Shown: positions 1-10,928, numbered from the stretch's first letter. The stretch is 64,000 nucleotides of DNA from Alphaproteobacteria bacterium (GCA_016776605.1 JADHTB010000002.1:256842-320841); one strand, 5' to 3'. The notes: generated by a model not told the origin, from the sequence alone. Program-made: numbers and translations.

Positions 1-27
1 TGACCCGTAGAAATCCATATCCGACAT
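1..27 (-). CDS. Start of an unidentified gene (partial)
   Basis: An ATG at 25-27 on the minus strand opens nine codons (MSDMDFYGS) that run off the window edge. It lies 15 nt beyond the sufE stop, in the same direction, and is preceded by an AGGGA ribosome-binding site 7-8 nt upstream. This makes a further gene of the suf transcription unit likely. Too little is visible to name a family. Confidence 0.4.
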
Positions 28-42
28 CTTTATTCCCTAACT

Positions 43-483
43 TTAATCGGCTGCGTCCGCACGATCCGCTTGTAAACTTAACTTTTGCATATGTTTCAAC
101 ATCGCCATCATGCCGACCTGGCGCTGCATGGTCAGCGCGCCCAGGTTCAGGCCACGGACGTGATCGATGGTAATATCGGCCAGTTCAGCGCTGGTCAGAC
201 CACTGAATGAACCGGTCATCATGGATACCAGGCCCTTGACGATGATGGCATCGCTTTGACCCCGAAAATTGTGCCTGTCGCCGTCGTGACCATGAACGAT
301 CCAGACCTTGGACATACAGCCGTGCATCTGATGGGCATCGTCCATGGCTTCGGCCGGGAAGGGGGTCTGGTCGGCCCGCTTGCCAATATCGATGATGTAT
401 TCAAAGCGGCTCTCTTCGTCGAGTATCTCCAACGCTTCGACGTATTCGTTGTATTGAGCCAATTTTTCGGCGGCTATGGTCAT
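43..483 (-). CDS. sufE: SufE family sulfur acceptor
   Basis: 146 residues, normal for the family. SufE accepts the persulfide sulfur from the cysteine desulfurase SufS and passes it to the SufBCD scaffold for Fe-S cluster assembly in the cytoplasm. The acceptor cysteine is visible as C56 in 'HQMHGCMSKVW', the conserved SufE/CsdE loop, and the 'GLTSAEL' and 'GLNLGALTMQRQ' motifs follow. I chose the ATG at 483 over an in-frame TTG at 510, because the TTG would overlap sufS and adds nine residues unlike the family. Last recognisable gene of the suf operon, 19 nt after sufS. Confidence 0.93.
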   Translation of the reverse strand: MTIAAEKLAQYNEYVEALEILDEESRFEYIIDIGKRADQTPFPAEAMDDAHQMHGCMSKVWIVHGHDGDRHNFRGQSDAIIVKGLVSMMTGSFSGLTSAELADITIDHVRGLNLGALTMQRQVGMMAMLKHMQKLSLQADRADAAD

Positions 484-502
484 GATTTTACCTAAAGCCC
501 CC

Positions 503-1771
503 TCAGCCAAACAGGGTCCGGGCCCGTTCCAGGGCGCTGATCATGGTATCGATTTCCGCGGTGGTATTGTACATCGCCAACGAGGCGCGCACGGTGCCAT
601 CGACGCCCAGGCGGGCCATCAACGGTTCGGCGCAATGCTGCCCAACCCGCACGGCGACGCCGGCGCGGTCCAGGGTGGCGGCGGTATCAAAGGGGTGGAT
701 GCCTTGTTGAATGAATGACAGGATCGCCGCTTTTTCGGGCGCCGTGCCGAACAATTGAATATCGGGCATCGCCGTCAGGCGTTCCGTGGCATAGGCCAGT
801 AGCGATGCTTCGTGCGCCGTTATTGCCTCCATGCCGATGGCCGAGACATAGTCGATCGCGGCGCCCAGGCCGATGGCCTCGACAATGGGCGGGGTACCGG
901 CCTCGAACCGATAGGGTGGTTCCTGGTAGGTGGTTTTCTCGAACGTCACCGTGGCGATCATGTCGCCGCCGCCCTGATAGGGGGGCATCTGCGCCAACAA
1001 TTCGGCCTTGCCGTACAACACGCCGATGGCATTGGGGCCATACAGCTTGTGCCCGGTAAAGACGTAGAAATCCGCGTCCAGGGCCTGGACATCAACAATG
1101 CCGTGAACCACGGCCTGGCTGCCATCCAATAATACCGGAATACCGCGGTCATGGGCCAGACGCACGATCTCCGCCGCCGGCGTAATGGTGCCCAGAACGT
1201 TGGAGCAATGGGTGATCGCCACAAGCTTGGTGTTGCCATCCAGCAAGGCGGCATAGGCGTCCATATCCAGGACGCCGGTATCGTCTATGGGCGCGACCTT
1301 TAGCTCAATGCCTTTTTCATCGCGCAACATTTGCCAGGGCACGATGTTGGCGTGGTGCTCCATGGCGCTGACCACGACGCCATCGCCCTGGCCCAGGAAT
1401 TTCCGGCCATAGGTGGCGGCCACAAGGTTTATCGCCTCGGTCGTGTTACGGGTGATAACGATCTGGTTTTCCGACGGCGCATTGATAAAGCGGGCAATTG
1501 TCTCGCGCACCCCTTCATAGCGGTCGGTCAGGGTCTGGCTAAGATAATGCGCCCCACGGTGGACGTTGGTGTATTCGTTTTCCAATACCTGGGTCATGGC
1601 ATCGATCACGGCGTGCGGCTTCTGCGCCGAGGCGCCGCTGTCGAAATAGACCAATGGTTTGCCATGGATCTGCCGGCTTAGAATGGGAAAATCCTGGCGT
1701 ATCCGGTCCACATCGAAGCCGCCCGCCAGATTGTGGCCGGCGCGGCCGGTGGGTTGTCCAAGCGCATTCAT
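503..1771 (-). CDS. sufS: Cysteine desulfurase SufS
   Basis: 422 residues. PLP-dependent group II cysteine desulfurase: converts cysteine to alanine and loads a persulfide for SufE and the SufBCD scaffold. Visible features are 'AMEHHAN' (H140, cofactor stacking), the PLP Schiff-base lysine in 'TGHKLYGP' (K242) and the persulfide-forming cysteine in 'RVGQHCAEP' (C380). The ATG at 1771 overlaps the sufD stop in an ATGA junction, so it is preferred over an upstream in-frame TTG. Same operon as sufD and sufE. Confidence 0.96.
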   Translation of the reverse strand: MNALGQPTGRAGHNLAGGFDVDRIRQDFPILSRQIHGKPLVYFDSGASAQKPHAVIDAMTQVLENEYTNVHRGAHYLSQTLTDRYEGVRETIARFINAPSENQIVITRNTTEAINLVAATYGRKFLGQGDGVVVSAMEHHANIVPWQMLRDEKGIELKVAPIDDTGVLDMDAYAALLDGNTKLVAITHCSNVLGTITPAAEIVRLAHDRGIPVLLDGSQAVVHGIVDVQALDADFYVFTGHKLYGPNAIGVLYGKAELLAQMPPYQGGGDMIATVTFEKTTYQEPPYRFEAGTPPIVEAIGLGAAIDYVSAIGMEAITAHEASLLAYATERLTAMPDIQLFGTAPEKAAILSFIQQGIHPFDTAATLDRAGVAVRVGQHCAEPLMARLGVDGTVRASLAMYNTTAEIDTMISALERARTLFG

Positions 1772-3030
1772 GCCGCCATCCAAGCCGCGACCAGGCCGGT
1801 CATAAGCCCGCGCACCGCGTCATCGCTGATCTTGTCTATGGTTTCGACGATAAATGCCGTCATCAATAGCTGCCGTGCCTCGGCCTCGGGAATACCGCGT
1901 GAACGCAGATAGAACAGACCGGTTTCATCCAACTCGCCGGCGGTCGCGCCGTGGCTGCATTTGACATCGTCGGCCAGGATTTGCAATTCCGGCTTGCTGT
2001 CGATTTCCGCTTGGTCGGAAAGCAACAGGGTCTTGTTCAACTGATGCCCTTCGATACCCTGGGCATTGGGGCGCACCGTGATTTTGCCCTGAAAGACGGC
2101 GTGCGCCTTGTCATCCAGGATACCGCGATAATCCTGATGGCTGATATTGCCGCCCACCACATGGTCCATCCAGATGGCATTGTCGCAATGCTGGCTGCCG
2201 CGCAATAGATAGATGCCGTTCAAGGTGGCATCCGCGCCCGCGCCTTGCAGGGCCATGTGGATTTCGCTGCGGACCAGATGGCCGCCCAAATTCAGATCGA
2301 AGTTCTCTAATTTGGCATCACCGTCCAATTGTCCCGCCAGGGTGGCGATATGGCTGGCGCCGATGGCGTCCTGCTGGATCTTATAGCGCCGCAGGTGCGC
2401 ACCGGCGGCGGCCTGTACTTCCGTGACGGCGTTGACGAAATAGTTGCTGTCGGCCCCGCCGTTCTGGCCCAGATAATGTTCCACCAGCGTGGCCTGGGCA
2501 CCGGCGCCGGCCAGGATCAAATTGCGCGGATAGCTGGTTCCCTGGCTGGATAAAAACAGCACCTCGATGGGCCGTTCCACGACGATGCCCGGTTCCAGCA
2601 CCAGGACGTAGCCGTCCTGGCTCAAGGCCTGATTTAAGGCGGGCAGGGGCAATTCCTGGCCCGTCGCCACCTGGCCCAGACGCCCGGCCAATAGCTCCGG
2701 CGCATCCGTCATGGCCTGGGCCATGCCCTGTAGGCGCACACCCGGCGGCAGATCCGTGGCCTGCGCGTGCAGCACGCCGTTGGCGAACACCAACCGATGG
2801 CTGTTGGCCAGCAGGGTCGGGGGCACAGTGCCGGTTTCGCCCGCGCCGGCGGCAAACAGGCGGTCCTGAATTGGTTTCAGGGAGGTATAACGCCAGTCCT
2901 CGACCTTGCGGTCAGGCAGGCCGGTGACTTCGAACCGGGCCACCGCCGCCGACCGCAGCGCGGCCAGCCAGGGCAGACCGGCGCCGGGCAGACTGCCGGC
3001 CAATTTTTCCTGATACGCTTGCAGAGACAT
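1768..3030 (-). CDS. sufD: Fe-S cluster scaffold subunit SufD
   Basis: 420 residues. SufD pairs with SufB and the ATPase SufC in the SufBC2D complex that builds [4Fe-4S] clusters. The C-terminal half carries the SufBD beta-helix core ('NKTLLLSDQAEIDSKPEL', 'DDVKCSHGATAGELDE', 'FYLRSRGI'), with the conserved Cys-Ser-His shared with SufB. The N-terminal 'DRKVEDWRYTSLKPI' motif is typical of SufD. Two bases separate it from sufC upstream and it overlaps sufS by four bases, so translation is probably coupled. Confidence 0.95.
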   Translation of the reverse strand: MSLQAYQEKLAGSLPGAGLPWLAALRSAAVARFEVTGLPDRKVEDWRYTSLKPIQDRLFAAGAGETGTVPPTLLANSHRLVFANGVLHAQATDLPPGVRLQGMAQAMTDAPELLAGRLGQVATGQELPLPALNQALSQDGYVLVLEPGIVVERPIEVLFLSSQGTSYPRNLILAGAGAQATLVEHYLGQNGGADSNYFVNAVTEVQAAAGAHLRRYKIQQDAIGASHIATLAGQLDGDAKLENFDLNLGGHLVRSEIHMALQGAGADATLNGIYLLRGSQHCDNAIWMDHVVGGNISHQDYRGILDDKAHAVFQGKITVRPNAQGIEGHQLNKTLLLSDQAEIDSKPELQILADDVKCSHGATAGELDETGLFYLRSRGIPEAEARQLLMTAFIVETIDKISDDAVRGLMTGLVAAWMAA

Positions 3031-3032
3031 GG

Positions 3033-3797
3033 TTAGGCCGCCTCCGCCCCATCGACGAATTCGCCGTAGCCTTTTTCTTCCAGTTCCAGCGCCAGTTCCT
3101 TGCCGCCCGACCGGGCGATCCGGCCATGCGCCAGCACGTGGACGTAATCGGGCACGATATAATCCAACAGGCGCTGATAATGGGTGATTACCAGCATGGA
3201 GCGGGTCGGTCCGCGCAGGGCGTTGACGCCATCGGCGACCACCTTCAGGGCATCGATATCCAGGCCGCTGTCGGTTTCATCCAGCACCGCTAAATAGGGC
3301 TCCAACAATGCCATTTGCAGGATTTCATTGCGTTTCTTCTCGCCGCCGGAAAAGCCGACGTTGACCCCGCGCCGCAGCATATCGTCATTGATATTCAAGG
3401 CGGCGGTGTGCTGGCGCAGGCGCTTCATGAATTGCACCGCATCCAGCTCGTCTTCGCCGCGCTGGCGGCGCACCGCATTGACCGCGGTCTTCAAAAACGT
3501 GGTGGAGGAGACACCGGGCAGCTCGACCGGATATTGAAAGCCCAGAAAGATGCCTTGCGCGGCCCGTTCCTCGATTGCCAATTGCGTCAGATCCCGGCCC
3601 TGATAGGTGATGGAACCGGCGGTGATGTCATAGCCGTCCCGCCCGGAAATGACGTAGGACAAGGTGCTTTTGCCGGAGCCATTAGGCCCCATGATGGCAT
3701 GCACTTCACCGGTGCCGATGGTCAGATCGATGCCCTTGAGGATCTCCGTACCATCGACGGAGGCGTGCAGGCCTTTGATTTCCAGCATATTGCTCAT
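3033..3797 (-). CDS. sufC: Fe-S assembly ATPase SufC
   Basis: 254 residues, the normal SufC length. ABC-type ATPase that drives the SufBCD scaffold; not a transporter. Visible: Walker A 'GPNGSGKST', the ABC signature 'FSGGEKKRNE', Walker B 'LAVLDETDSGLD' and the switch histidine in 'VITHYQR'. The frame stays open 34 codons further upstream, but that part overlaps sufB. The ATG at 3797, four bases after the sufB stop and preceded by TTAGGA, is therefore chosen; a second ATG at 3788 is possible. Confidence 0.96.
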   Translation of the reverse strand: MSNMLEIKGLHASVDGTEILKGIDLTIGTGEVHAIMGPNGSGKSTLSYVISGRDGYDITAGSITYQGRDLTQLAIEERAAQGIFLGFQYPVELPGVSSTTFLKTAVNAVRRQRGEDELDAVQFMKRLRQHTAALNINDDMLRRGVNVGFSGGEKKRNEILQMALLEPYLAVLDETDSGLDIDALKVVADGVNALRGPTRSMLVITHYQRLLDYIVPDYVHVLAHGRIARSGGKELALELEEKGYGEFVDGAEAA

Positions 3798-3801
3798 ATT
3801 C

Positions 3802-5258
<1,457 letters not shown>

Positions 5259-5259
<1 letters not shown>

Positions 5260-5765
5260 TATGGCGCCCTCGTGATGCGTGTTTCTGTTTTAATATCAGT
5301 CTGTTGAACGCCAGTAGTTATTTTTAACTTTAACTCGTCCGATGCCGGTTCAAAGGCGAAGGGCCGGGGTATCATGTCCGCCAGGCTGACACCTTCCAGG
5401 GCGCCTTGAATGGCGCGGTTGACCTGGTTCCAATGGCCGCTCATGGAACATAACGGCAGCGAACCGCAGGAAGTATCGGTGCCATCAATGCAGGCGGTCA
5501 GGGCAATGGGACCTTCCAGGGCGGTGATAATTTCCGCCACCGATATGTCCCCGGCCGCCCGGTCCAGGCTATAGCCGCCGCCGGCGCCACGGTGCGAGGT
5601 CAAAATATCGGCTTTGCTTAATTGTTTCAAAAGCTTGGAGACCGAGGGCGAGGGCACGCCGGAATCCAGCGCCATCTGCGCCGCCGTCACTCTCCTGTCG
5701 TTATCGCCGGCCATATGGCTCAACATAACAACGGCGTAATCGGTCATTTTGTTCAGGCGGATCAT
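5259..5765 (-). CDS. Rrf2-family regulator of the suf operon
   Basis: 168 residues. N-terminal winged helix-turn-helix of the Rrf2/IscR family ('[13 protein letters not shown]', '[20 protein letters not shown]', '[12 protein letters not shown]'), followed by three cysteines (C92, C100, C106) and H111 placed as in IscR, which can bind an Fe-S cluster. It is the first gene of the suf operon and is translationally coupled to sufB. It therefore probably senses Fe-S status and represses its own operon, like the SUF-type Rrf2 regulators of other proteobacteria. The C92-C100 spacing is X7, longer than the X5 of E. coli IscR. Confidence 0.9.
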
Positions 5766-5801
5766 GGGTCCGTTCTCATACAGGACTAAATTGGTACTGT
5801 T

Positions 5802-5829
5802 TAAATAGCTGTTTGCGCAGGGATGTCAA
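5802..5829 (-). promoter_or_regulatory. Predicted sigma70 promoter of the suf operon
   Basis: On the minus strand a perfect -35 TTGACA (5824-5829) is followed after 16 bases by TATTTA (5802-5807), 37 bases before the regulator's start codon. The stretch between -10 and the ATG is an imperfect dyad (ACTAAAT..GTACTGTTTA) that could be the Rrf2 operator. This is read by eye; no transcript data. Confidence 0.55.
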
Positions 5830-5870
5830 GCGGCATGCTGTCGCGGCCCTGTTTTGCCAAGTGCTTGGCC

Positions 5871-5973
5871 TAGAGCATTTTCATTCTGAAAATGCTCAGA
5901 TCTTTAGAATTAGAGCAATTTTTCCAATCACTTAGAATCGCTTCGCTATTCTCATTAATTAGGAATTGCTCTA
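5871..5973. repeat. 103-bp palindromic mobile element, copy A1
   Basis: Starts TAGAGC and ends GCTCTA; bounded by CTAG on both sides, so removing it leaves GGCCTAGCGC. Inside are a perfect 11-bp hairpin (GAGCATTTTCA / TGAAAATGCTC) and a second large stem (AGAGCAATT / AATTGCTCT). About 92% identical to the copy at 39875 and about 94% to the inverted copy at 46153. It lies between the suf promoter and the divergent mipA gene. Confidence 0.9.
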
Positions 5974-6047
5974 GCGCTTTGCTATTCCAGCGGCTTTATT
6001 GCTAGAACAATTGCGCGCTCCATTTAAAGTCTACCGGAACCACCCTG

Positions 6048-6878
6048 ATGACGAACCGCTACCAATTATTGGCCCTGGTCTTGCTGCTCTCATTCATCAC
6101 GGGGGCGGCGACGGCAGAGGAAAAACCGCTGTTCGAGCTGGGGGTGATTGGGGGCGGCGGCTATTTGCCGGATTATCCGGCGGCGGGACAAAACCATTTC
6201 AACGGCATCGCGCTGCCGTTTCCCATTTATCGCGGCACGTTCCTCCGCGCCGACGGCCAGGGATTGCGCGGCCGGTTGCTCCACAGTTCCGATTTTGAAT
6301 TGGATATCTCACTAGGTGGCTCTTTGTCCGCCGATTCCGATAACAACGACGCCCGCAGTGGCATGCCCGATCTGGATAACCTGGCCGAATTCGGTCCCCG
6401 CCTGCAATGGACCGTGGCGCGGGCGGCACGCTGGGCCAAACTGGATCTGGAATTACCCCTGCGCGCGGTGTTTTCCACCGACTTTTCCAGTGTCGAGCAT
6501 CAGGGTTTCCTGTTCGAGCCGCAATTGGCCTATCAGCATGGCAATATTTTTAATAGTGGCGCCAAGCTGAAACTGGGCCTGTCCGCCATCATTGCCGACG
6601 AAAAGCTGCAGGATTATTTCTACGAGGTCAAAGCCCCCTTCGCCACCGCTAGCCGCCCGGCCTATGACGGACAGGGTGGTTATCTGGGCAGCCGCCTGCG
6701 CCTGCTGGTGCTGCGCCCCTTTGGCAAGCGCCTGAAACTGTTCGCCGCCGCCGACGTCAATTCCCACAGCGGTGCCGCCAGCGAAGACAGCCCCCTGTTC
6801 CGCGAAGAGCTAACCTTCGGCGCCGGCCTGGGCCTGATCTGGTCCTTCTACCAGTCCGACCGCATGGTGGATGAATAG
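6048..6878 (+). CDS. MipA/OmpV family outer-membrane protein
   Basis: 276 residues. N-terminal Sec signal peptide (hydrophobic LLALVLLLSFITGAATA, cleavage near AEE at about residue 24), followed by alternating beta strands. MipA/OmpV hallmarks: 'GVIGGGGYLPDYPAAG' near the mature N-terminus, 'LPFPIYRG', and a C-terminal strand ending 'LIWSFYQSDRMV'. MipA/OmpV proteins are small outer-membrane beta-barrels; some interact with murein enzymes. The exact role here is unknown. It stands alone, 75 bases after a mobile element and convergent with the GMC oxidoreductase gene. Confidence 0.85.
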   Translation: MTNRYQLLALVLLLSFITGAATAEEKPLFELGVIGGGGYLPDYPAAGQNHFNGIALPFPIYRGTFLRADGQGLRGRLLHSSDFELDISLGGSLSADSDNNDARSGMPDLDNLAEFGPRLQWTVARAARWAKLDLELPLRAVFSTDFSSVEHQGFLFEPQLAYQHGNIFNSGAKLKLGLSAIIADEKLQDYFYEVKAPFATASRPAYDGQGGYLGSRLRLLVLRPFGKRLKLFAAADVNSHSGAASEDSPLFREELTFGAGLGLIWSFYQSDRMVDE

Positions 6879-6898
6879 GGCGGTGTTCTTCGAGCGTC

Positions 6899-8491
6899 CT
6901 ACACCGCGTCCTCCAGCACCATATCCGCCGCTTTTTCGCCGATCATCAGGCAGGCGGCGTTGGTGTTGCCGGATACCAGGGTCGGCATGATGGAAGCATC
7001 CGCCACGCGCAGGCCCTGCATGCCGCGCACCCGCAGGCGTTCATCCACCACGCCCCGTTCGTCCGGGCCCATGCGGCAGGTGCCGGTGGGGTGATAAGTG
7101 GTCTCGGCCGTGCGGCGGATCCATTCCAGGGTGGCGTCATCGCCCTGGATAGGCTCGCCCGGGGCCTCTTCAACGCCGCGAAAGGCGTCCATGGCATGGG
7201 TATTCATCAAATCACGGGTCCACTGGGTGCCGTCCAATAGGCAGCGGCGGTCCAGCTCCGTCGACAGGAAATTGAAATTGATCGCCGGGTCCATGCTGGC
7301 ATCAGCGGATTTGATATGGATGCTGCCCATGCTTTCGGGCCGCAGTTGATAGACCGTGGCAATCATCCCCGGTTCCGGCCCCAGGCGCCTGGCGTTCGGG
7401 TCGGTGTACCAATAGGGCACCAGATGCAGTTGTACATCGGGGCTTTCCATTTCCGGCCGGGTGCGCATAAACGCCAGCATGGGCGCCGACGGCAGGGACA
7501 AAAAACCCCTTCGGGTCAGGGCATAGCGCAGGATCTGAAAGCCCAGGCCAATGCCGCTGGCCCGGTCGTTATAGGTCACCTTGGGCTGGGTGACGCGCCA
7601 TTTCAGGCGTGGCGCGATGTGATCGCGCAGGCTTTCGCCGACGCCGGGCAGATCGTGCTGCACTTCGATGCCATGGCCGCGCAGGCGTTCGGCCTCACCG
7701 ATGCCGGACAGTTCCAGCAATTGCGGTGATTTGATCGCACCGGCGCAGACAATAACCTCGCGGCCCGCCTTGGCTTCCATGGTCTGGCCATTGGCGCTGT
7801 AGGCGACGCCGACCGCGCGTTTGCCATTCAATAACAGGCGTTCCACCAACACTTCGGTCTCGACCGTCAGGTTGGTGCGGGTCATGGCGGATTTCAGATA
7901 GCCACCCGCCGCACCGGCGCGCTGGCCGTTCTTGATGGTGGTCTGGGTCTTGCACATGCCTTCCTGTTTGGCGCCGTTGTAATCGTGGTTGCGCGGCAGG
8001 CCCAGTTCCGCCCCGGCGGCGAACCAGGCGTCATAGATGGGGCTCTCATCGGGACATTCGCTGACATGGATCGGGCCGCCGGCGCCCCGGACGCCGTCAT
8101 CGCCGCGTTCGAAATCCTCCAACTTGCGGAAGTAATTCTGTACGTTGTCAAAATCCCAGCCCCGGTTGCCCTGCTGGGCCCAGGTGTCGTAATCCAGCGG
8201 TTGGCCGCGCACATAGACCAGCCCGTTGATGGCCGAGGAGCCGCCCAAAACCTTACCCCGGGGCACCGCGATGGGCCGGTTGGCGGTGTTCGCCTCGGGC
8301 TCCGAGCGAAAGCGCCAGTTGGCCGCCGGATTATCGATCAACAAACCAAAGCTGATGGGAAATGATGTCCAGATGTTGCTGCGCTTGCCCGCTTCCAGGA
8401 CCAGCACCTTGTAGCGGCCATTGGCGCTAAGGCGGTTGGCCAGCACGCAACCGGCGGAACCGGCACCGACAATGATATAATCGTATTCCAT
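6899..8491 (-). CDS. GMC-family FAD-dependent alcohol/choline dehydrogenase
   Basis: 530 residues. The N-terminal FAD-binding Rossmann motif 'DYIIVGAGSAGCVLANRL' is at residues 4-21, with the GMC signatures 'PRGKVLGGSSAINGLVYVRG' and 'GAIKSPQLLELSGIG'. Near the C-terminus 'TTYHPTGTCRMG' carries the catalytic histidine and 'VSGNTNAACLMIGEKAAD' closes the FAD site. The family oxidises primary alcohols or choline to aldehydes. The substrate cannot be told from sequence; there are no bet genes nearby, so choline is not supported. It follows ilvD by 23 bases and is probably co-transcribed. Confidence 0.9.
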   Translation of the reverse strand: MEYDYIIVGAGSAGCVLANRLSANGRYKVLVLEAGKRSNIWTSFPISFGLLIDNPAANWRFRSEPEANTANRPIAVPRGKVLGGSSAINGLVYVRGQPLDYDTWAQQGNRGWDFDNVQNYFRKLEDFERGDDGVRGAGGPIHVSECPDESPIYDAWFAAGAELGLPRNHDYNGAKQEGMCKTQTTIKNGQRAGAAGGYLKSAMTRTNLTVETEVLVERLLLNGKRAVGVAYSANGQTMEAKAGREVIVCAGAIKSPQLLELSGIGEAERLRGHGIEVQHDLPGVGESLRDHIAPRLKWRVTQPKVTYNDRASGIGLGFQILRYALTRRGFLSLPSAPMLAFMRTRPEMESPDVQLHLVPYWYTDPNARRLGPEPGMIATVYQLRPESMGSIHIKSADASMDPAINFNFLSTELDRRCLLDGTQWTRDLMNTHAMDAFRGVEEAPGEPIQGDDATLEWIRRTAETTYHPTGTCRMGPDERGVVDERLRVRGMQGLRVADASIMPTLVSGNTNAACLMIGEKAADMVLEDAV

Positions 8492-8514
8492 GATGTCTTC
8501 CCAATTGCTATTTT

Positions 8515-10380
8515 CTATCGGTTATTTCGTGACTTTTTGACCTGGCGCGGGTCGCGGACGGCGCCATGGGCGGCACTGCGGGCCAACAGGGCATAGGATT
8601 GCAAAGCCAGGCTGACCTTGCGGTCCCGCATGGTGGGCAGCCAGGCGTCTTCGTCAAGCGCCTCCATGGCCGCTTGCCGCCGGGCCATTTCGCCATCGTC
8701 GATGTTAAGTTCGATGCCGCGGTTGGGGATATCGATACTGATCTGGTCGTCGTCCCGCACCAGGCCTATGGGGCCGCCTTCCGCGGCCTCGGGCGAGATA
8801 TGGCCGATGGATAGACCGGACGTGGCGCCGGAAAACCGGCCATCGGTGATCAGGGCGCAACTGGCCGCCAGGCCGGATGCTTTCATCAGGCTGGTGACCC
8901 GCAGCATTTCCTGCATGCCGGGCCCGCCCTTGGGGCCTTCATAGCGGATCACCACTACATCGCCGGGCTTGATCTGACCGGTATGGATGCCGGCGGCGGC
9001 CTTGTTCTCGCTCTCGAAAACCACTGCCGGGCCGGTGAAAGTCAACATTTCCCTGGGTACGCCGGCGCTTTTGACAATACAGCCGTCGGCCGCCAGATTG
9101 CCATACAACACCGCCAGACCGCCATCGGCGCTATGGGCATGCGCAACATCCCGGATACAGCCGGTTTCACGGTCCAGATCCACATCTTCGTAATAGCTGT
9201 CCTGGCCAAAGGCGGCGATGGAACGGATACGGCCCGGCGCGGCCCGGTAAAAATCGCGCACCTCCTGGCTGCTGGTTTGGCGCACGTCCCACATGGCCAG
9301 GGTATCGCCCAGGCTATCGCCTAAAATATTGCGCACGTCCAGATGCAGCAGATTTTCACGCGCCAATTCACCCATGATGGCCATGATGCCGCCGGCCCGA
9401 TGCACATCTTCCATATGCACGTTCTGGACCGAGGGCGAGACCTTGCATAAATGCGGCACTTTGCGCGACAGACGATCGATATCGGCCATGGTGAAGGGCA
9501 CCTCGGCCTCGAACGCGGCGGCCAACAGGTGCAGCACCGTGTTGGTGGAACCGCCCATGGCCATGTCCACGGTCATGGCATTCTCGAACGCCTTGAAATT
9601 GGCCACGCTGCGCGGCAGCACCGCGTCTTCGTCCAGCTCGTAATAGCGTTTGGTCAATTCCACGATGCGCCGCCCGGCTTCCAGGAACAATTCGCCGCGC
9701 CGGGCGTGGGTGGCCAGCAGGCTGCCATTGCCCGGCAGGCCCAGGCCCAGGGCTTCGACCAGGCAATTCATGGAATTGGCGGTGAACATGCCGGCGCAGG
9801 AACCGCAGGTGGGGCAGGCGATCTGTTCCATGGCCAGCTTGTCCGCATCCGAAACGCCGGGTTGCGCCGCCGCGATCATGGCGTCGACCCCGTCGATAAG
9901 CACTTCCTTACCGCCCAGGACGACCTTGCCCGCCTCCATGGGGCCGCCGGAGACGAACACCGTGGGGATATTCAGGCGCAAAGCGGCCATCAACATGCCC
10001 GGCGTGATCTTGTCGCAGTTGGAGATGCAGACCAGGGCGTCGGCGCAATGAGCCTCGACCATATATTCCACTGAATCCGCTATCAATTCCCGGCTGGGCA
10101 GGCTGTACAACATGCCGTCATGGCCCATGGCGATGCCGTCATCCACCGCAATGGTGTTGAATTCCTTGGCCACGCCGCCCGCCTTGTGCACTTCCTTGCC
10201 GACCATCTGGCCCAGATCTTTCAGATGCACATGGCCCGGCACGAACTGGGTAAAGGAATTGGCGATGGCGATGATGGGTTTGTCAAAATCGCCTTCTGCC
10301 GTGCCCGTCGCCCGCCACAGGGCGCGGGACGCCATTCGATTGGGACCTTGGGTGGTACGGTAAGATCGATAGGTAGGCAT
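8515..10380 (-). CDS. ilvD: Dihydroxy-acid dehydratase
   Basis: 621 residues, full length. Fe-S dehydratase of valine/isoleucine synthesis, converting 2,3-dihydroxy-isovalerate and its C6 homologue to 2-oxo acids. Cluster cysteines are visible in '[12 protein letters not shown]' and '[18 protein letters not shown]'. The C-terminal '[19 protein letters not shown]' motif is diagnostic. The start codon is preceded by GGGAG at a 7-base spacing. No other ilv genes are in the window. Confidence 0.96.
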   Translation of the reverse strand: MPTYRSYRTTQGPNRMASRALWRATGTAEGDFDKPIIAIANSFTQFVPGHVHLKDLGQMVGKEVHKAGGVAKEFNTIAVDDGIAMGHDGMLYSLPSRELIADSVEYMVEAHCADALVCISNCDKITPGMLMAALRLNIPTVFVSGGPMEAGKVVLGGKEVLIDGVDAMIAAAQPGVSDADKLAMEQIACPTCGSCAGMFTANSMNCLVEALGLGLPGNGSLLATHARRGELFLEAGRRIVELTKRYYELDEDAVLPRSVANFKAFENAMTVDMAMGGSTNTVLHLLAAAFEAEVPFTMADIDRLSRKVPHLCKVSPSVQNVHMEDVHRAGGIMAIMGELARENLLHLDVRNILGDSLGDTLAMWDVRQTSSQEVRDFYRAAPGRIRSIAAFGQDSYYEDVDLDRETGCIRDVAHAHSADGGLAVLYGNLAADGCIVKSAGVPREMLTFTGPAVVFESENKAAAGIHTGQIKPGDVVVIRYEGPKGGPGMQEMLRVTSLMKASGLAASCALITDGRFSGATSGLSIGHISPEAAEGGPIGLVRDDDQISIDIPNRGIELNIDDGEMARRQAAMEALDEDAWLPTMRDRKVSLALQSYALLARSAAHGAVRDPRQVKKSRNNR

Positions 10381-10484
10381 GGCGTGCTCCCGTTAGCTAG
10401 GATCAGTTGCCATGAGTATAGCCAGCCGTTACCGCCCCGGTCCATGCGCGAGAGCAGATCCGGGATATTCTGGTCCAAGACAGC

Positions 10485-10512
10485 AAAGGCCCGCGTCCGG
10501 AAGACGCGGGCC
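10485..10512 (-). terminator. Rho-independent terminator of the DUF1127-like gene
   Basis: A perfect 10-bp stem (GGCCCGCGTC 10488-10497 with GACGCGGGCC 10503-10512) and a 5-base loop. Read on the minus strand it is followed by TTTGCTG. It lies 55 bases after the stop of the 93-residue minus-strand gene. The T run is short. Confidence 0.6.
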
Positions 10513-10566
10513 TCGCATTGTTAGATCGTCTGTTCGTTCAGGCGGAGCGCCAAGCCATTCGTGGGC

Positions 10567-10848
10567 TTAGATGTAGCCCCGGCCCGTGCTGCCGCCAATC
10601 GGGCTCATGCCGATATCGCGGCGCATGTGGTCGTTCAACGTGGCAATGCGGGTCTGGCTGTTGACCTGAAACAGCCCTTTGACGCCGTTGACCACGGCAC
10701 GTCCGGCGAGGCCGAACAGACGGCTCACCTCCAGGGCCTGCAAACGCCGACCATAAAAGACCGCGTCGTTATAGTCGACCAGAACGGTGGCCTCCCTGGG
10801 GGAGAATTCCTGCGCCAACTGCTGTTCGATTTGTTTGTGAAAGCTCAT
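10567..10848 (-). CDS. Small DUF1127-like protein
   Basis: 93 residues. The C-terminal third 'RIATLNDHMRRDIGMSPIG' resembles the DUF1127/YjiS motif (L.D..L.DIG), common in small alphaproteobacterial proteins, some of which act in RNA or phosphate metabolism. The N-terminal 60 residues ('IEQQLAQEFSPREATVLVDY...') do not match it and make the protein longer than the usual 45-70 residues. A good ribosome-binding site (AGGA, 7-base spacing), an upstream TATAAT and a downstream hairpin support a real single-gene unit. Function unknown. Confidence 0.65.
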   Translation of the reverse strand: MSFHKQIEQQLAQEFSPREATVLVDYNDAVFYGRRLQALEVSRLFGLAGRAVVNGVKGLFQVNSQTRIATLNDHMRRDIGMSPIGGSTGRGYI

Positions 10849-10922
10849 GTTATATCCTGACTATGTTATGCGCGGGTCTTGCTGGTGCTCCATGCCCGTG
10901 TCTTGTATGTTGCAATGCATAT

Positions 10923-10928
10923 ATTATA
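10923..10928 (-). promoter_or_regulatory. Possible -10 element of the DUF1127-like gene
   Basis: A perfect TATAAT on the minus strand in an AT-rich stretch, 75 bases upstream of the start codon at 10848. No good -35 box is visible at 16-18 bases; TTCAAC lies 20 bases upstream. Apart from this, I see nothing in 10849-11085. Confidence 0.35.
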
